A DNA stretch of 64,000 nucleotides from Fasciola hepatica (Eukaryota; Platyhelminthes; Trematoda; Plagiorchiida; Fasciolidae), in contig CANUEZ040000180.1 of the NCBI GenBank assembly GCA_948099385.1, forward strand, positions 632,501-696,500, read 5' to 3'. The number at the start of each line of letters is the position of its first letter. Positions within the stretch are counted from its first letter, which is position 1. The position numbers and the translations under genes are program-made. Below, one piece after another: positions 36,320 through 49,212 of the stretch. The notes beneath the pieces are model-generated. The model worked only from the letters and a program-made list of their open reading frames with translations. It had not been told where the DNA came from and did no database searches.

Positions 36320-39300
36320 CCTTTCCTATTACTATCCACGTATGTCGGTGTTATGTAATGTCACCTTCTAGTTTTGATGACCAAGTTCGTCTTTTTCCCG
36401 CTTACTCAGCACTGTGCACAAAATCTCCAAATCACTTTAAAGTCTATGTTGTTTGAAACGAATACTTGGTATTTCTTCGGGCTGTCCTGCTATTTCATAA
36501 TCACTCTGCTCTCTTGCCGTCAAGCAGGTGACCTTCATTTGATGAATGGAAATTATTGCACTAAAATGCTTAAGCCAGGGTTTTAGAAATCTGATATTAA
36601 AACATCAACGGAATGCCGTGCATCGCGCACAACCGTTACAGAATATTGTTGTGTTCACACGTAAACATATTGATAGCAGAATAGCAGATGTTTTCTCCTC
36701 ATTGTACGCCGTTCTTGTACACAAGCAAACGGGAAAATATACAGTCAATAAAATCGTACGGCGATGTGATTTGTCGGCTCGTGGTATGACCTTTAGTTGC
36801 GCACGGTGATGTGCGTTCGTACTCGCGACGGGGGTGATCGTGTGCGTTAACGGCGTACACGTGAATGACATATAAAGTAGAACGCAACCAATAAGCGAAC
36901 CTATGCTACGTCAGTGAAGGTGTTCATTTTTGCTGGTCATTTTGTCTGGCGGTATTTGATCTAACAGTGTCCTGAACAAAACAGTTTACGGTTTTATTTA
37001 CCCTCAATCGGTTTTTTCCAAGTACTTCCCAAACAATGCACATCTACTTTGATCGAAAGCATCTACGAAAAGAAAGCAGTGCAGAGCATAATGTTAATTC
37101 TTGGAATAATTTCGATATATGAGCCCGTTTTTGTGTGAAACTAACAGGGACTATCGATTAATTGCACTTCTCACACGAAAACGACTCTGTCTCTCCCAAT
37201 TACTTTGTGTTACCTTCTCTCTGAAGTCGGCTTCTTAATGACCCACAACATTTACATCGATTTTAGGAACTTGACTGGTCTTAAGATATACTTTGGTACT
37301 TTTTTGCATATGCATGGTCAAACAGACTTACCGATGGGGCAAACGGACAATGTAACTTTCATTATCTGTGAAAAAGGTTTCATGTTGAACTAGAGGAATA
37401 CCTTGAACCAATTGAAAGCTGCAAATTTGCAGTACAATTGATATTTCTAAGACTTTTGGTGTTCGACGTCCCATGCATTCATGCCGCATGTAGCTGGTCC
37501 TATAGACGGTGTGAGATGTATTCTGCCTTCTGTATGTTTTAGCGGATTCTGCGTATATTAACTGCATCATTACTATGGTATAATGAAGTAAAGTTTTGTT
37601 TGTTTTCGAACAGTGTAGGATGGTATAGTATCTGGTTTGTTTTGTTTGATTTTTACCGGATATGTGATTTATTATGCAAAGTGGTCAGTCATGTGCTCAT
37701 CGGTCTTTCTCTCTGTTTGTCTTTCTTTCTGACAATCGGCCTTAATGTTGACCCCAGTTTCCAAAGGCTTCCAATAGCGTAGAGATCAGTTGATAATCAT
37801 CACGTTGGAAGTAATAATTTCGAATAAACTCATGGCAGCCGGTGCATTGACTCGGTACCAGCTACAGAGCAGTCAGGTCGTAACGCTGATATGACATGAG
37901 GTGAAAAATGAAAAGGATGGATACAGACCTGTCGTGTTCTTGCGGTACACTTTTCATTTAGTATTCCTATTCCGTTATTGGAGATGTCTTATGGAAAGGA
38001 GAACAGTGCTTGCGCTGAACAAAAGTCACGTTGGCTTGCTTATAGAATGAAAGACTAAGCAGTAGAGTGGAAAAGCAGTGACCCCATAACTCGTCAGGAA
38101 GTCGTAAAAATATTCTTCCGAAGTAAGTTGCTCATCGGCTCGAGCATACCAGACCAGGTCGATTAATCACTAATCAATAAGCCACCAGTCCGCCCAAGGT
38201 TTAACCTCCTTTGCTAACCGAATAGCTATCATCAGTTCGATGTGATTTCTGTTAAGGATCAATAAGCCAGATTGGTCGGTGTTTCGTTAACCCACTCGGC
38301 CCTTCAAGACAGTAACTTCACTGGACGACCGAGTTCAATAATTTTTCATTTTCGCTTGAAATACCGCGTTGTTCATTCATGCAAATACGCAGTTAATTAA
38401 CGTGTTATGCAGTCTTCTGATTTCCATTTGCGACTGGAGAGATTGAAGCAGTGAGCAGCAACCAAGTGTACAGGCTGTTCATAGAATTCACGAAGTAGAA
38501 CGCGGAAGTCAAAGCATATCTAGAGACGAGGTTTTCCATTCACAATGGCGGCTGCTGGTCCAGATTCCACGATTTGCCAGTCCCAACAAGATCTAGGGGA
38601 TATCTAGATTTCAAGACTTACGGGCGTTGGTTATACTCGTGCCATGAAAGAACTGGCCCCAGAAACATTCCCTCAGAAGGAGGAGAAATTTGTGCATAAC
38701 CCACGGTCAGACATTGTTTTGACCCGTCCCATTAGCTCTAGTGAGAAGACCTTTCTACCTTCGAATCACCTCGGTTTATTAGCACAAAATAGATCATTTT
38801 TGTACGATATGCGGTGTCCGTAATCAAATTCTTTCACGACTACTTATTGACTCAATATTTATTGACTAGTAGCTGTTCTGGCTAGCTTGTCTAGTTGCAA
38901 CCCGATTGGTTGATTCAGCTTCAGTCGGTTCAGACAGCTGTTGCTCACTGATTGGTCCATCACTCGGCTTCGCTGGCCCCAATCTTATCTGCTTGCTAAA
39001 GCATCGATCTGCTTCGCGGATTCCAACCTTGTCTTTGAGTCTGGATGGGTGAAGGCATGCTGTCTGACCACCGTACCATAGCGTTTATCGACGTGTCTGC
39101 CACTAACCTCACAGATATCACTTTTGATTCTTGGCGCAGATGATATGAAGAAAATGTCTGTAGACCTGGTCAGTGAGGACGATGATACCAAAACCCGATT
39201 TCTGCTACGGAAAATGGGACCTGCAGAAAATGCCCCGTATACGGGGTATCTACACCTTCCCAAATCAACTACGGCATTGCACTTTTGGCCAGATTGTCCA

Positions 39301-41843
39301 CGCCCTCATTCAAATATTTGCCGCTACGCCCTCGTTATCCAACCCTCGCTGCTGCTCTCCCAAATTGGTTAAACGGGAAGTGGATGATCTTACTACTCAT
39401 ACTGAAATCGTCAGGCAGGCTTGCTGTAGTTTCAAATTTCGATCACTAACAGAAGACTAATTCCGATACCTTGTTTTCCTTTATGGCGTTTTGTTCGCTG
39501 CACATTCTGACTTACGAACTCTGTTTGCAACCAAAATTGACCAACAGCCGAGTACCATATCGGAGGAACTAGTTGAAGAGAATGAGTGACGCATGAATTC
39601 GAAGTATGACGCCGCGATGATACAGAAGCCAGATCGACTAACACGTGGTCGTCCACGGAGTCACTGTCACCAAACGACATACGGCAAGGAGGAGGCCATT
39701 TGCACAGTGATGTATGTATAGCAATAAAGTGTCATAGCAAACGATTATACGGGATACGATCAGCGAACGCGTGGATCGGTTTGAATATTGCTGATAACAA
39801 ACGCATATATTAAATTTACTGTAACGTTTGATGATTTCCGAAGCCTTGTTTTCGAACTTTTTCGATGCACCAACCATTCAACACAACGAAGTGGCCATCT
39901 ACGGAGATCGACCATACAAAGTTGACCGATGAATAATAGATCACGGTTCGTGGTGTCTAGTCGGCCCAGCCAGATGAAACAATTTCAACAGAGGTGCGTT
40001 TGATAAGAACCCAAAGAATATACAAGTGGACGAGAAAAACAAATGATTTACTGTCTGGTGAGATGCTACGTTTATTTAGAAACATTAAAAGTTCCTTAGC
40101 ATTCGTAGAGACCACAACTGTTTGCTTTTTATTATGACACATTAGGTTGACACGCATTCGGAAATCCTCCCAAGTGGATAAACTACTCCCATTCAGTAGT
40201 AAGACGATGAATTCTATTTCATATTCATTGTGGCAGTTAACAGTTAAATAAAAAGCAGTATTATACGGAGGACTAAGAAGTACCAACCCAACCAAAAGCA
40301 GTGTTTTCATGTGATACGTCTATAAAAAATAGTCCTTATGTGTTAGGTGGTTACGAATGACGCAAGTCGTGGAGATGAGAAAAACATTGGTCTTAAAAAT
40401 ACTGGGTCAATTTGACGGATGACTGAATTTTGGGCGGAAAACGTCTTAGCCATTTTCGATGTTTCCTTCGAAGATGACACTTCTGAAAATTAGAATTAGT
40501 TGGAAATCTATCAGAAAATCACTGCAAAGGGGTTATTTAAGTCGGGCGTTCAATTCTACAATCTAAAACACAAAATATTCGGAAAAAAATGCATCCAATA
40601 TTGTCGAGGTATCAAGAAACCGATATATTTTTGTCTGCCAGCAAAGGGAATAGGCCATAAGTTAGTAATGGCGTGCCTAAATTAAGACGGATTGATACAG
40701 CACTTCTACATAAAAACGTCATTGCCCGAATAGGTTCACAAAATATGGAAGACAGTTCAGCACGGCAAACAATGGTAATTTAAATGATAACTAATCATTA
40801 GAATAGCGATTGCATGTCGTTGGGTATCAACTTCCAGTACTTTTCTCCGACTGCCAGTACTGTGATGGCACAGCACCTGCACAGTTGGCGGACGTTTGTC
40901 TGTTTGTTTATGGTTGTCAGCGCTGGATTTCGGATGCGAAAGGGACAGGTGGATTTTCCATTAACTACGTCATTCCGGCTCCTTGAGTTACCAAGATATT
41001 CTATGTATACATCAAATTTTGTGGATCATCGTTGAGTTTGGTTAAAACATTGAGTGATGGGGTAAACTGATTAGAGAAGGTAATTTTTTTTCAAAAGCAG
41101 GATGAACGCACATGATTTAGACTTATATCTGAAACAGAAGTGAATGTCACTATTGTAATTAGTTTTATCAATAGACTTCTCAAATGTGTTCCTGAGTGAA
41201 GAATGGGCAAAGAAAGCTTCTGTGCTTGCATACAACGTTTGTTTGTCCGTGCAGGAGTACCGCAGAGACGAATATCTTCTGCTTCCGCTGTGTTCAGGAC
41301 GTGACGCTATTCATCAACCATGATTCCGTACTGGTACGTATATAATTTTAGTTAAAACATTTGGTTAGTTTAACTGACTGGTTGAATCTTATAAGTGTAA
41401 ACTCAGGTAAAGGGCTCTCGAATCGATAGAAATAAATGTTACCACCGCGTAATTTATCTTCTCTGTAAAGTCTCATATTTTAACGGATGCAACCGGACCC
41501 ATCTGACAACACTTGAACAAAAAGACCGTCGTTTTTGTCTGACCAATATTTCTGAATTGAGGCCATGCAGGTTTACGTGATTGAAATTAGGTTGTATCTC
41601 ATAAACGCCTGACAGAACGCAATATGGCGTGCAGTTTGTTTGAGCGCTTTCATGACTGCGATTAAGAATAAACGACAGTATATAACAGTTGTACAGCTGG
41701 TGTTCTCAACAGCTTGGCATTCTGAGCAGATCCCTTCCTTGTAGGGGAAATCGTTACTTGCCACCATCTTTTAAAATAGCTTCCACAGAGGCCACGCTAA
41801 TCCCAACAGCACCCAAGCTGCTCACGTCTGTCATACTTTGCAT

Positions 41844-41846
<3 letters not shown>
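36320..41846. other. No recognised feature
   Basis: Short ORFs only, several overlapping on both strands at 38985-39460 without recognisable domains. Confidence 0.45.

Positions 41847-41889
<43 letters not shown>
41847..41889. repeat. (TA)n microsatellite
   Basis: About 43 bp of TA dinucleotides. Confidence 0.95.
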
Positions 41890-41891
<2 letters not shown>

Positions 41892-42329
41892 GATGACAAT
41901 ACTAGTTTTGTCACCGAAGTACCGCCAACCTGAAACATAGGGGGGTAGGTGACTGGTCCACACATTTGGGATGGGAATTTGATTGCATGTTATGCGCGCT
42001 TGCGTTCACTTGTGGGAGTATCTGAGTGGACCATGTGGATGAGATTGATTGCGCAACTCCATTCACTTATGCACCCGACTGTTTTGGTAAAGCTCAGCTG
42101 CATCCAATACGATCGGTTGGGATGGTTTTTCTGGGCATAGCGCTTTCGAACGAATGACGGGATTCACACAATCACGAATACAAACAAAATACAGTACACT
42201 TCGGTTCGTATTATTGATTGATAAGGGAATCAGACTTACGTAAACAACGTCACTCGAAATTTCGTTTCACGATCAATGCGCTGAACCTCGCAATAAATTT
42301 TCAAGAATGGGCCGAAGAAGCAAGTAAAA

Positions 42330-42720
42330 GCCAGCTATCACTAAAAGTGAACTACATGGAACCAAGAGCAACGGACGGTAATAGATGACAGAGCTTGTAT
42401 ACATCTTAATCCAAATGAGGGCGTTGGTCTGCACATTTTAATAACATGCCCCCAGTTTGCAGATGCACAGTTGTGACACCGTGAGCAACATCGAAGCACT
42501 TTGCTCCCAAGGACCCGAGAGACTGTATGTTTGACATCAGAAACGCTTAACTGAAAAACGTTGAGACCCACAGCCACAAACACTGACTTTGGGTCACCAT
42601 CCTGAATTTTCATGGGATAGGTGTCGGCCAAATCTTTCTTCTCAGGAAAGAAATCGTACTTCGTCTTGGTCAAATGCATCCCAAATCTCACTCTTTAGGT
42701 ATGTTGTCAGATTTTAGTTG
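42330..42720 (-). pseudogene. Possible relic of the C-terminal part of an RTE-like ORF
   Basis: The minus-strand ORF (42341-42691, 116 codons) begins RFGMHLTKTKYDFF. This parallels FGMLFAPPKCK, which follows the RT catalytic box in the RTE copy at 44-48 kb. Further on it has VKHTVSRVLGSKVLRC and NWGHVIKMC, comparable with EVRNRVLG...LRWLGHVLTM of that copy. Spacing is roughly right, but identity is low and no catalytic motif is included. It could be a chance match. Confidence 0.3.
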
Positions 42721-43892
42721 TTTTTCAAAATGAGAAAATCGTATTTGTACATACTGGCAGTTATTCTGTCCCTTATTTCATACATGCTGACGCCTGAAAA
42801 GAACACTCTTGTTTAGTGATAGCATAACATGGGATGCCAATAACCAGCATATTTAGATTTCAACAATACAATGCAGTTACACTATATTAGATGAGATGAA
42901 CCATCTAAATCGTTTTCAAGATTACTTTAGTCTAATCAACTAAACATCCATTGATTGAAAGTTAGGAAATGTCAATTCTTTTAACCGTCTTGGGTATTTG
43001 TTTTACTCGCCCATTCTGATCCACTGACGACTGCTGTCTAAAATTTGCGTTGCGTTTTGTTCGTTTGTTGTGGAATTCGACACACAAGAAATATTAGTTC
43101 ATTGGGTAAGCCATTCAGGATGAAAACATACGTTCGGCTTAGGTACTTTGACTGTGATTGAAGGTGGCCAGCCCTTTGTTACCAAGAATAGGTATGCAAC
43201 CCTTAATCAATGAGGTTTGCCGTGTGGCACGTGTTGGACTTCCCAGATGGGTACAAGAGGTTCACATATTCAGTACTTCAACGCGTTAGGGGAATACCAC
43301 GATACTACGTCACGAATAGTAGCATCCTTGCCTTTACCCTTCAGCTACATCGTAATTAGTTGTATTCTTTGCCTTTCTCTTTTAGTACTCTAAATCTCTT
43401 GTTTTCTGATCTTTTTTCTGGAAGTTAGTATACGGAATCGACCCTAAATCTTGGCATCTATGACGACCTAATTTATTTTACCAGAACCAAGGTCCAATTT
43501 TTTACTTCAGTGATTATAGCTCGTGCCACGGAACTGCTTTCAATGGTTTTCTAAATCCTTCTGTTAATTATCGATGCCTTCTCAAACAAATTTCGGCTGG
43601 GTACCTCGGAGCTATTCTGCTACATAATCTTCCTTAGACAAATCGTGCTGAGTGATGGTTCACATAACTTGAAAATCTCAGATTCAATTCGTTTTGACTG
43701 ATAAAATTTAGTCTTGCATTCTTACACCTTAACTATAATTTAATCCCGTATTTATCCCTGGTTTTACAGAAACAAGTTATCGCCGAAATGCTAAAAATGC
43801 TTTCTCGATATATCAATATCAATAAAGGTCCCACAGCAGACGTCCTTTTTTCAAAAGCGTATGCATGTTTGTGATACACTGATTGATCAGGA

Positions 43893-43905
43893 ATATATAT
43901 ATATA

Positions 43906-43944
<39 letters not shown>
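43893..43944. repeat. (TA)n microsatellite with one c interruption
   Basis: About 52 bp. It lies about 150 bp before the presumed 5' end of the RTE-like element. Confidence 0.93.
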
Positions 43945-43947
<3 letters not shown>

Positions 43948-44640
43948 TAAGTTTCTGGTGTGAGTAGCTGTAGATTTAAATTAGAACATCGGACCAAGGG
44001 ACAGTAGCGTTCTTATGATTTTTAATTGTTCGCTGAGCGTTGATACTGCATGAAGATGCATTTCGTTACTATGCATTATCACGACGAGACTGCACCTTGA
44101 CGTGGGGTGATGGCTTGCGTGCCTCTATGACCCAAAGAGCTATACAGAATGGCTTTCCTAAGCTGGAGATTCAACCGTGGTGACAGGTCAATGGGTAGAG
44201 TCAAGAGAGAGTCTACTCTCCTAGTTCTTCAGGTTGAGGGTCGATCTTAGCTGGCAACTTAGTCGGTAAAAATAATGGAAGAACAATTGATACAAGCAAA
44301 TGGGCTTCCACTCAGCCACCCCACTGCCTTGGGGACAGTTTCTCGTTAGCACTAAATGCTTTGGATGAGAACTCTAATCGTTCTCGTGTTTTTTGTCTGG
44401 TCATCCTAGCAGCACTCATTCAACATCTCCCATGAACTGCACGAATACAAAGGATTCCATGCTGCATCGGTCGTCGCGCAAGGTAATCAGAACCGCGCTG
44501 CCCATTGCATCGAGCGGGGTGGGTAGTGATAACTGGACCACTGCCTAGAGTTCCCCCTCTTTTGTTCAACCTTTGTCTTCTGTCTCCAACCACCTCGCTC
44601 TGCTCCCACTGATAACCCGCTCGATACTCGCAACGGTTCA

Positions 44641-45477
44641 TTGTCAAATAGTGTCGACGATAATCCTCTGTCTTGTAACTCACATTTTCTCAAGCCTCGT
44701 CAGCCTCTGGATCTCGGCTTCTTTAACGTGCATACTCTCATGCAGGCCGGTCAACAGGCGTGCCTATCCCTCACAATGAACCCTGTGAAGATTGATGTCT
44801 GCTGCGTAAGTGGAACGCATATCCAGGATTCGAGCAGTGTGATTCAGCTAACTGCTCCTGGTATCTCATCTAGGTATTTTCTGAGTACTTCAGGAGACGA
44901 AGTAGCTCGAGCTGCGGGTCAACTTGGTGTAGGAATAGTCTTGCTTAGCAAGGCCGGGGCTGCTCTTTTAGAATGGATGCGGGTTATTATTGGTTAATGT
45001 GATGTGATAATCCCGGGGTCAGTTGGCGTTCGAAAGGATAGCTGTGCTAAGTGCAGTTTGTTTGTAATCTCGGCATACGCTCCAACGGACTGCAGCTCTG
45101 ACATGCAGAAGGATGAGTTCTATGATGAATCCACCAATCTCGTTCGCACGAGAAAACGTTCTGACATTGTAATGCTAGCAGGTGACTTCAATGCACAAGT
45201 TGGCAAACTCAGTGTGTCAGAAGCTTGTTTAGGCGGGCGTTGTGCTTTACCCGCTCAGCACACAGATAACGGAGATAGAGTTCTACAATTTTGTGCAGAC
45301 AGTCGCTTATTCCTATTTAGTACGAATTTCCGACACAGCTCGCGTAGTACGGCGACATGGCGCTCTAACCCTATAGGTACTCTAAGCCAAATTGATCATA
45401 TCGCCGTAAGCTACCGGTGGCGCAGTTCTGTTCAGAGCTGTAGATTTTACCGGTTCACGTACCGAACCATGCATTAG
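44641..45477 (+). pseudogene. RTE-like element: AP endonuclease domain
   Basis: One frame broken by a single TAA at 44995-44997. The start shows LGFFNVHTLMQAGQQ (family N-V-x-T-L), then VKIDVCCVSGTHI with Ser-Gly where E-T/E-R is usual, so the catalytic Glu block is damaged. The second half has the typical AYAPT, DIVMLAGDFNAQVG and final IDHIAVS, which hold the catalytic Asp/Asn and the Asp-His pair. In an intact element this nuclease nicks target DNA for target-primed reverse transcription. A frameshift near 45465 links it to the RT frame. Confidence 0.82.
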
Positions 45478-46966
45478 TTTTAATAGAATTATCTCTCCCG
45501 CTCCATGGTCATCGTCGCAAACCGCAAACCCGGTTAGCTGTGCAACGTATGTGTGATGCAGAAGTACGAATCCGTTATGAGCAGAAGTTAGCACATGAGT
45601 CATATTCTACGACGAACAGCAATGTAGATGAGCATTGGGCTCATATCCAACAGGCAATGCACGTGGCAGCAGGTTTCGCCTGTGTTCGCAGATCCGATGT
45701 CCATCAGAGACACTGGATTTCGCAAGAGTTGAGCAGGCTAATAGATCAAGAACGTCAGCTGTTAAACAGTAGGGAGATGAATAAGATTCGTAGAAAACTG
45801 CAAGGGCAAGTTACGAAAAGCAATAGGGATGATTGCGAAAATTGGTGGGTGAAGCTAGCCAAAGAAATGGAATTAGCAGCTGCTTCAGGTAACAGTCAAA
45901 GACTGTTCGAACTTTTTCGAGACACCGGTGGATGGTGAGCCCCGGTCAGTGAAACGATTTGCGATAGAAACGGTGAACCCATTCATAGCAAAGAGCAAAG
46001 GCTCGACCATTGGGCCGAATACTTCAAGGATCAGTTTGACTGGCCGCGCGCTATTGTAGTTACTTCGACGTTAACAACTGAGATTCCTTGGGGAGTATCA
46101 CTTCAACCCTCATCGGGAGTAGACGTAGAATCATGCATTCGATTACTAAAGCGAGGGAAAGCGGCCAGTCCTGACGAACTCTTTCTAGTGCTTTTCTAAA
46201 CGGGTGGTGGTGCATTGATGAAATCATTTACCCCTTTGCTCTGTGACATTTGAAAGGAGGAACGTATCACGCTATTATGGGGTGAGTCACTGGTTGTACC
46301 CATCTTCAAGAAGGGAATACACAATGACTGTGATAATCATCGTGGGATTAGCTTAATTCTGATAGTCACCAAGATATCAGCCTCGATTTTGTGGCTTCGT
46401 ATCACACCGGCTCGCGAGAGGAACGCCGGCGAACAGCAGGCCGGATTCCGCCCAGGTCGAGGATGCATTGACCAGATTTTTACTCTTCGTCAATTACCAG
46501 AGGTGCGTCACACACACGCCGTCAACCGACAATAATGGTTTTCCTCGACTTGAAAGGTGCCTTCGATTCAGTTGGTCAAACAGCGCTTTTAGTGCTTTTC
46601 AACGAAAATATATGCCCAGAAGTTCTTGAAACTACTGAGATCATTGTACGCTCAAACTTCTGGCCATGTGAGGGTTTACGGCGAATTATCCAGTCGGTTC
46701 GAAACGATGAGTGGTGTTCGACAGAGATGGCCAGGTTTTTCGTTCTTGTTTAATTTCGTCATGGACAAACCAATGGAGACTCCTTTGGGAGATCTCCAGG
46801 ATGTGGGCATCGAACTAGGAAATAGCGAGAAGCAATGTGACTTAGATTACGCAGACGGCCTTTTCTGCTTTTTCGAATCCACGAAACATGCTCAACGTGC
46901 ACTAGATAGACTTGCGAGAGTTGCAGCCGTATTCGGCATGCTTTTCGCACCTCCAAAGTGTAAATG
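45470..46966 (+). pseudogene. RTE-like element: reverse transcriptase domain
   Basis: Read mainly in one frame, with TGA at 45936, several other stops and a local shift around 46500-46620. Linker helices (HWISQELSRLIDQERQLL, EMNKIRRKLQGQ) precede the RT blocks SLVVPIFKKG...DNHRGISL, QQAGFRPGRGCIDQIFTLRQ, motif A VFLDLKGAFDSV (46535-46573), SGVRQRWPGFSFLFNFVMD and motif C DYADGLFCF. The second catalytic Asp of YADD is Gly (GGC at 46857-46859), and GVRQG is GVRQR. Polymerase activity is therefore lost beyond the stops and frameshifts. Confidence 0.85.
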
Positions 46967-47640
46967 ATGTTGCAAGACTGGACGTTCACATTTCCGAGCT
47001 TGATGCTCGATAGGGAGGTGCTGACAACTGTCAGCCGCTTTAGTTACCTCGGAAGCAGCGTGACGACGGATGGGAGCACAGTAGTAGAGGTGGAAGCGCG
47101 TTTATCCAAGGCTCGAGGGGTATTTGCTGGACTGAAGCTTTTGTGGCGGCTACCTGATATTTCACTGAAGTTGAGAGGTCGGTTGTACCGTGCCACAGTG
47201 CGTTCAGTTTCGTTGTATAGTTGCGAGACTTGGGGTCTACGTGAAGAAGATATTCTCCGTCTTGAGGTTTATGACCATCGATGTTTACGTAGTATCGCTA
47301 AGATTGGGTGGGATAGCCGAGAGAACAATGATGAGGTCAGAAATCGAGTATTGGGTACTGATTCAGAGAACGTTCTGTCACAGCGTATCCAGCTCAGTAG
47401 ACTTCGTTGGCTGGGGCACGTGTTAACCATGGCAAACACACGTCTACCATACCGTGTCCTATTCTCCAATCCTCCTGGGGAGTAGAAAAGACCACTCTGG
47501 GGTCAACAGATGACTTGGCAACGAGAAATAAGAAAATGTACAACGAATTAAAAAAAACGTCGATGCTTCACGCCTTTGTGGTAAGGGTCCAAAAGATCCA
47601 TCAACCAGTTGGCTGGAGACACTGAAGGATATGGCAGTGA
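46964..47640 (+). pseudogene. RTE-like element: C-terminal domain
   Basis: Open for 173 codons (46964-47485), shifted relative to the RT frame. It contains LTTVSRFSYLGSSVTTDGS, RLYRATVRSVSLYSCETWGL, LEVYDHRCLRSIAKIGW and RIQLSRLRWLGHVLTMANTR, then LPYRVLFSNPPGE before a stop. The following sequence still encodes the end in other frames (WQREIRK, STSWLETLKDMAVNREQWRS). This conserved thumb-like block is characteristic of RTE-type elements and helped recognise the decayed copy at 56 kb. Confidence 0.8.
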
Positions 47641-47884
47641 ACCGTGAACAGTGGCGATCGTGTTGTCACTTCCTGTCAAATCAGAATGATTGATCGATGT
47701 GTGTTTGTACAGTTAGACTGTGTATTCCGTGTGTCGGCTATTAGGGTGATTTTTCCTTTTCTCACCTGTGTAGGTCCAGTCACTGTCCATCTTGTATATT
47801 CATACTTTCTAATTCAATGTGCAACATGGTGAGAAAGGCAGTGGTCAGTGGGGCTTGCTTTACTGTTTAACGCTGTACGATAAC

Positions 47885-47900
47885 GATGATGATGATGATG
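47885..47900. repeat. (GAT)n tail, presumed 3' terminus of the RTE-like element
   Basis: Five GAT units about 240 bp after the end of coding similarity. RTE elements usually end in short tandem repeats instead of poly(A). Confidence 0.6.
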
Positions 47901-49144
47901 CATTTTTGTTGACTGACCCAGAATTCTCTTGGTTGGTCTGAATTCTACACACCTGACACAACCTTTGTCTAATTATGTCCCTAATCACAATCAGTTCATC
48001 TAGTTTCGCAGACGAATCTCTTTGAAGTTTCCTGTCGCAATAAGTGTTTACCAAATGGAAATCTTTTCATTTATCTTAATATCCTATTATGCCTCGTCCA
48101 CGCTTTTGTACAGTGACTGGCTACTTATCGAGTATGCTGATGATGAGATCTTTAGTAGGTCTTACTCTATTGGTTATGTTCAACCACGGTAGCTTCAATT
48201 CAGATCAATAGAACTCCCAGTAATAACCTTATAATGAATCCGTACAAATGGTATGAATTCTTTTTTATTCTTCGGAGAAGTAGCATGTTTTTGGTTCCAT
48301 TTGTGTTTAGTCCTAAATTACTCATATCTTTTGAGCACATACGAAGAACATCATCTATTGATTACTTGAGGATAAATTTCAGTAACAATGTATTCCAGTC
48401 TGGCCATGTCCCTGAACTTCTTACTAAATTCTAGGCGTGCTGTATGAAAAAGTTCATTGTTACTACATTTCACATTAATTTGGTATTTCGTGTCTTTGTG
48501 TATTATTCCACATTGGTTTTATGCTTCCCCTGTCACGCCCTTTGGTTTGCTAGTATGAGTATTCAAGCGCACGGTGAAATTCCACTATATGTGATTTAAT
48601 TAATTCCCTGGGATCACCATAAATATCATTACATTACACCAATTGTCTGCAAGTTTCTTCGATGGTACTGGCTGACCAGGTATGTTCTCTTTATCCGAAT
48701 GTTCGCAAATATATTTCAACATTATCCACCAGGTCCCACTCTAAACATCTGTTTACCCACACCAACGTTTGCAAGTCGACTACAGCTTCTCAAGTCATTA
48801 TGTTCATAACAAAACGGTAAATCATCATTGAAGCTCTGAATAATATGTCTGTCTTGACAGATACGTTCGGTCGTACTTACAGTGTGCTTTCACGTTATCT
48901 ATTGTACTGTTTATGTCGCAGCAGACTATCCATTCGTGTTTGCATAGAACATTTATTTACTCGGCTGTCCCATTCAAATCGATGATTGTAATCCAATGTA
49001 GCGCTTTTTGCTTTCGAGAAAAGTCATTTGAGATGAATCACTGTCACAACTTTCGAACAAAATGTGCGGTAGCTTGGTCCTGCTTTATCTTCAACCATCT
49101 TATTGCCTGAATGCTTCTCCATTCGACATTTCTGGAAAATTTAG
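47901..49144. other. No recognised feature before exon C
   Basis: AT-rich intron sequence; short ORFs only. Confidence 0.5.
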
Positions 49145-49212
49145 GAATCAATACTGGCGTGTACTATGCTCTGGGAACACTGCTGAATTACATCCTCATG
49201 GATTTCTTTCCA
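49145..49212 (+). CDS. FLVCR: FLVCR-type transporter, exon C (TM7)
   Basis: Small 68-nt exon with acceptor tttag at 49140-49144 and donor gtaagt at 49213. The first two bases (GA) complete the Gly codon begun by the last G of exon B, and the exon ends after a whole codon (phase 0). It encodes INTGVYYALGTLLNYILMDF plus F-P, the TM7 signature of FLVCR1/2, where the family has an NTGAFYALSTLLN-like motif. Spliced to exon B it reads SYG-INTGVYYALGTLLN, matching the family without a gap. The reading continues open past the donor for about 100 nt but loses all similarity there, which supports the splice. It sits alone between introns of about 19.9 and 13.1 kb. Confidence 0.85.

Larger units (their letters stand above)
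44085..47900 (+). mobile_element. RTE-like non-LTR retrotransposon, nearly full length, inactivated
   Basis: About 3.8 kb. It has a GC-richer leader (44085-44640; gactgcaccttgacgtgg near its start), an AP endonuclease region, an RT region, a C-terminal domain and a 3' end in a short (GAT)n run. The domain order EN-RT plus a C-terminal block with ETWGLR...RLRWLGHVL motifs, and the short-repeat tail in place of poly(A), fit the RTE clade (flatworm SR2-like and vertebrate BovB-like elements). Several stops and frameshifts inactivate it. The 5' limit is a guess from the composition change; no target duplication was identified. Confidence 0.75.
29213..49144 (+). other. Intron of the FLVCR-type gene between exons B and C
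   Basis: About 19.9 kb, phase 1, gtaagt...tttag. It holds a Tc1/mariner-type transposon starting close to the donor, a Penelope-like fragment, two (TA)n arrays and a nearly complete RTE-like retrotransposon. The mariner and RTE elements share the gene's orientation; the Penelope fragment is antisense. Confidence 0.8.
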
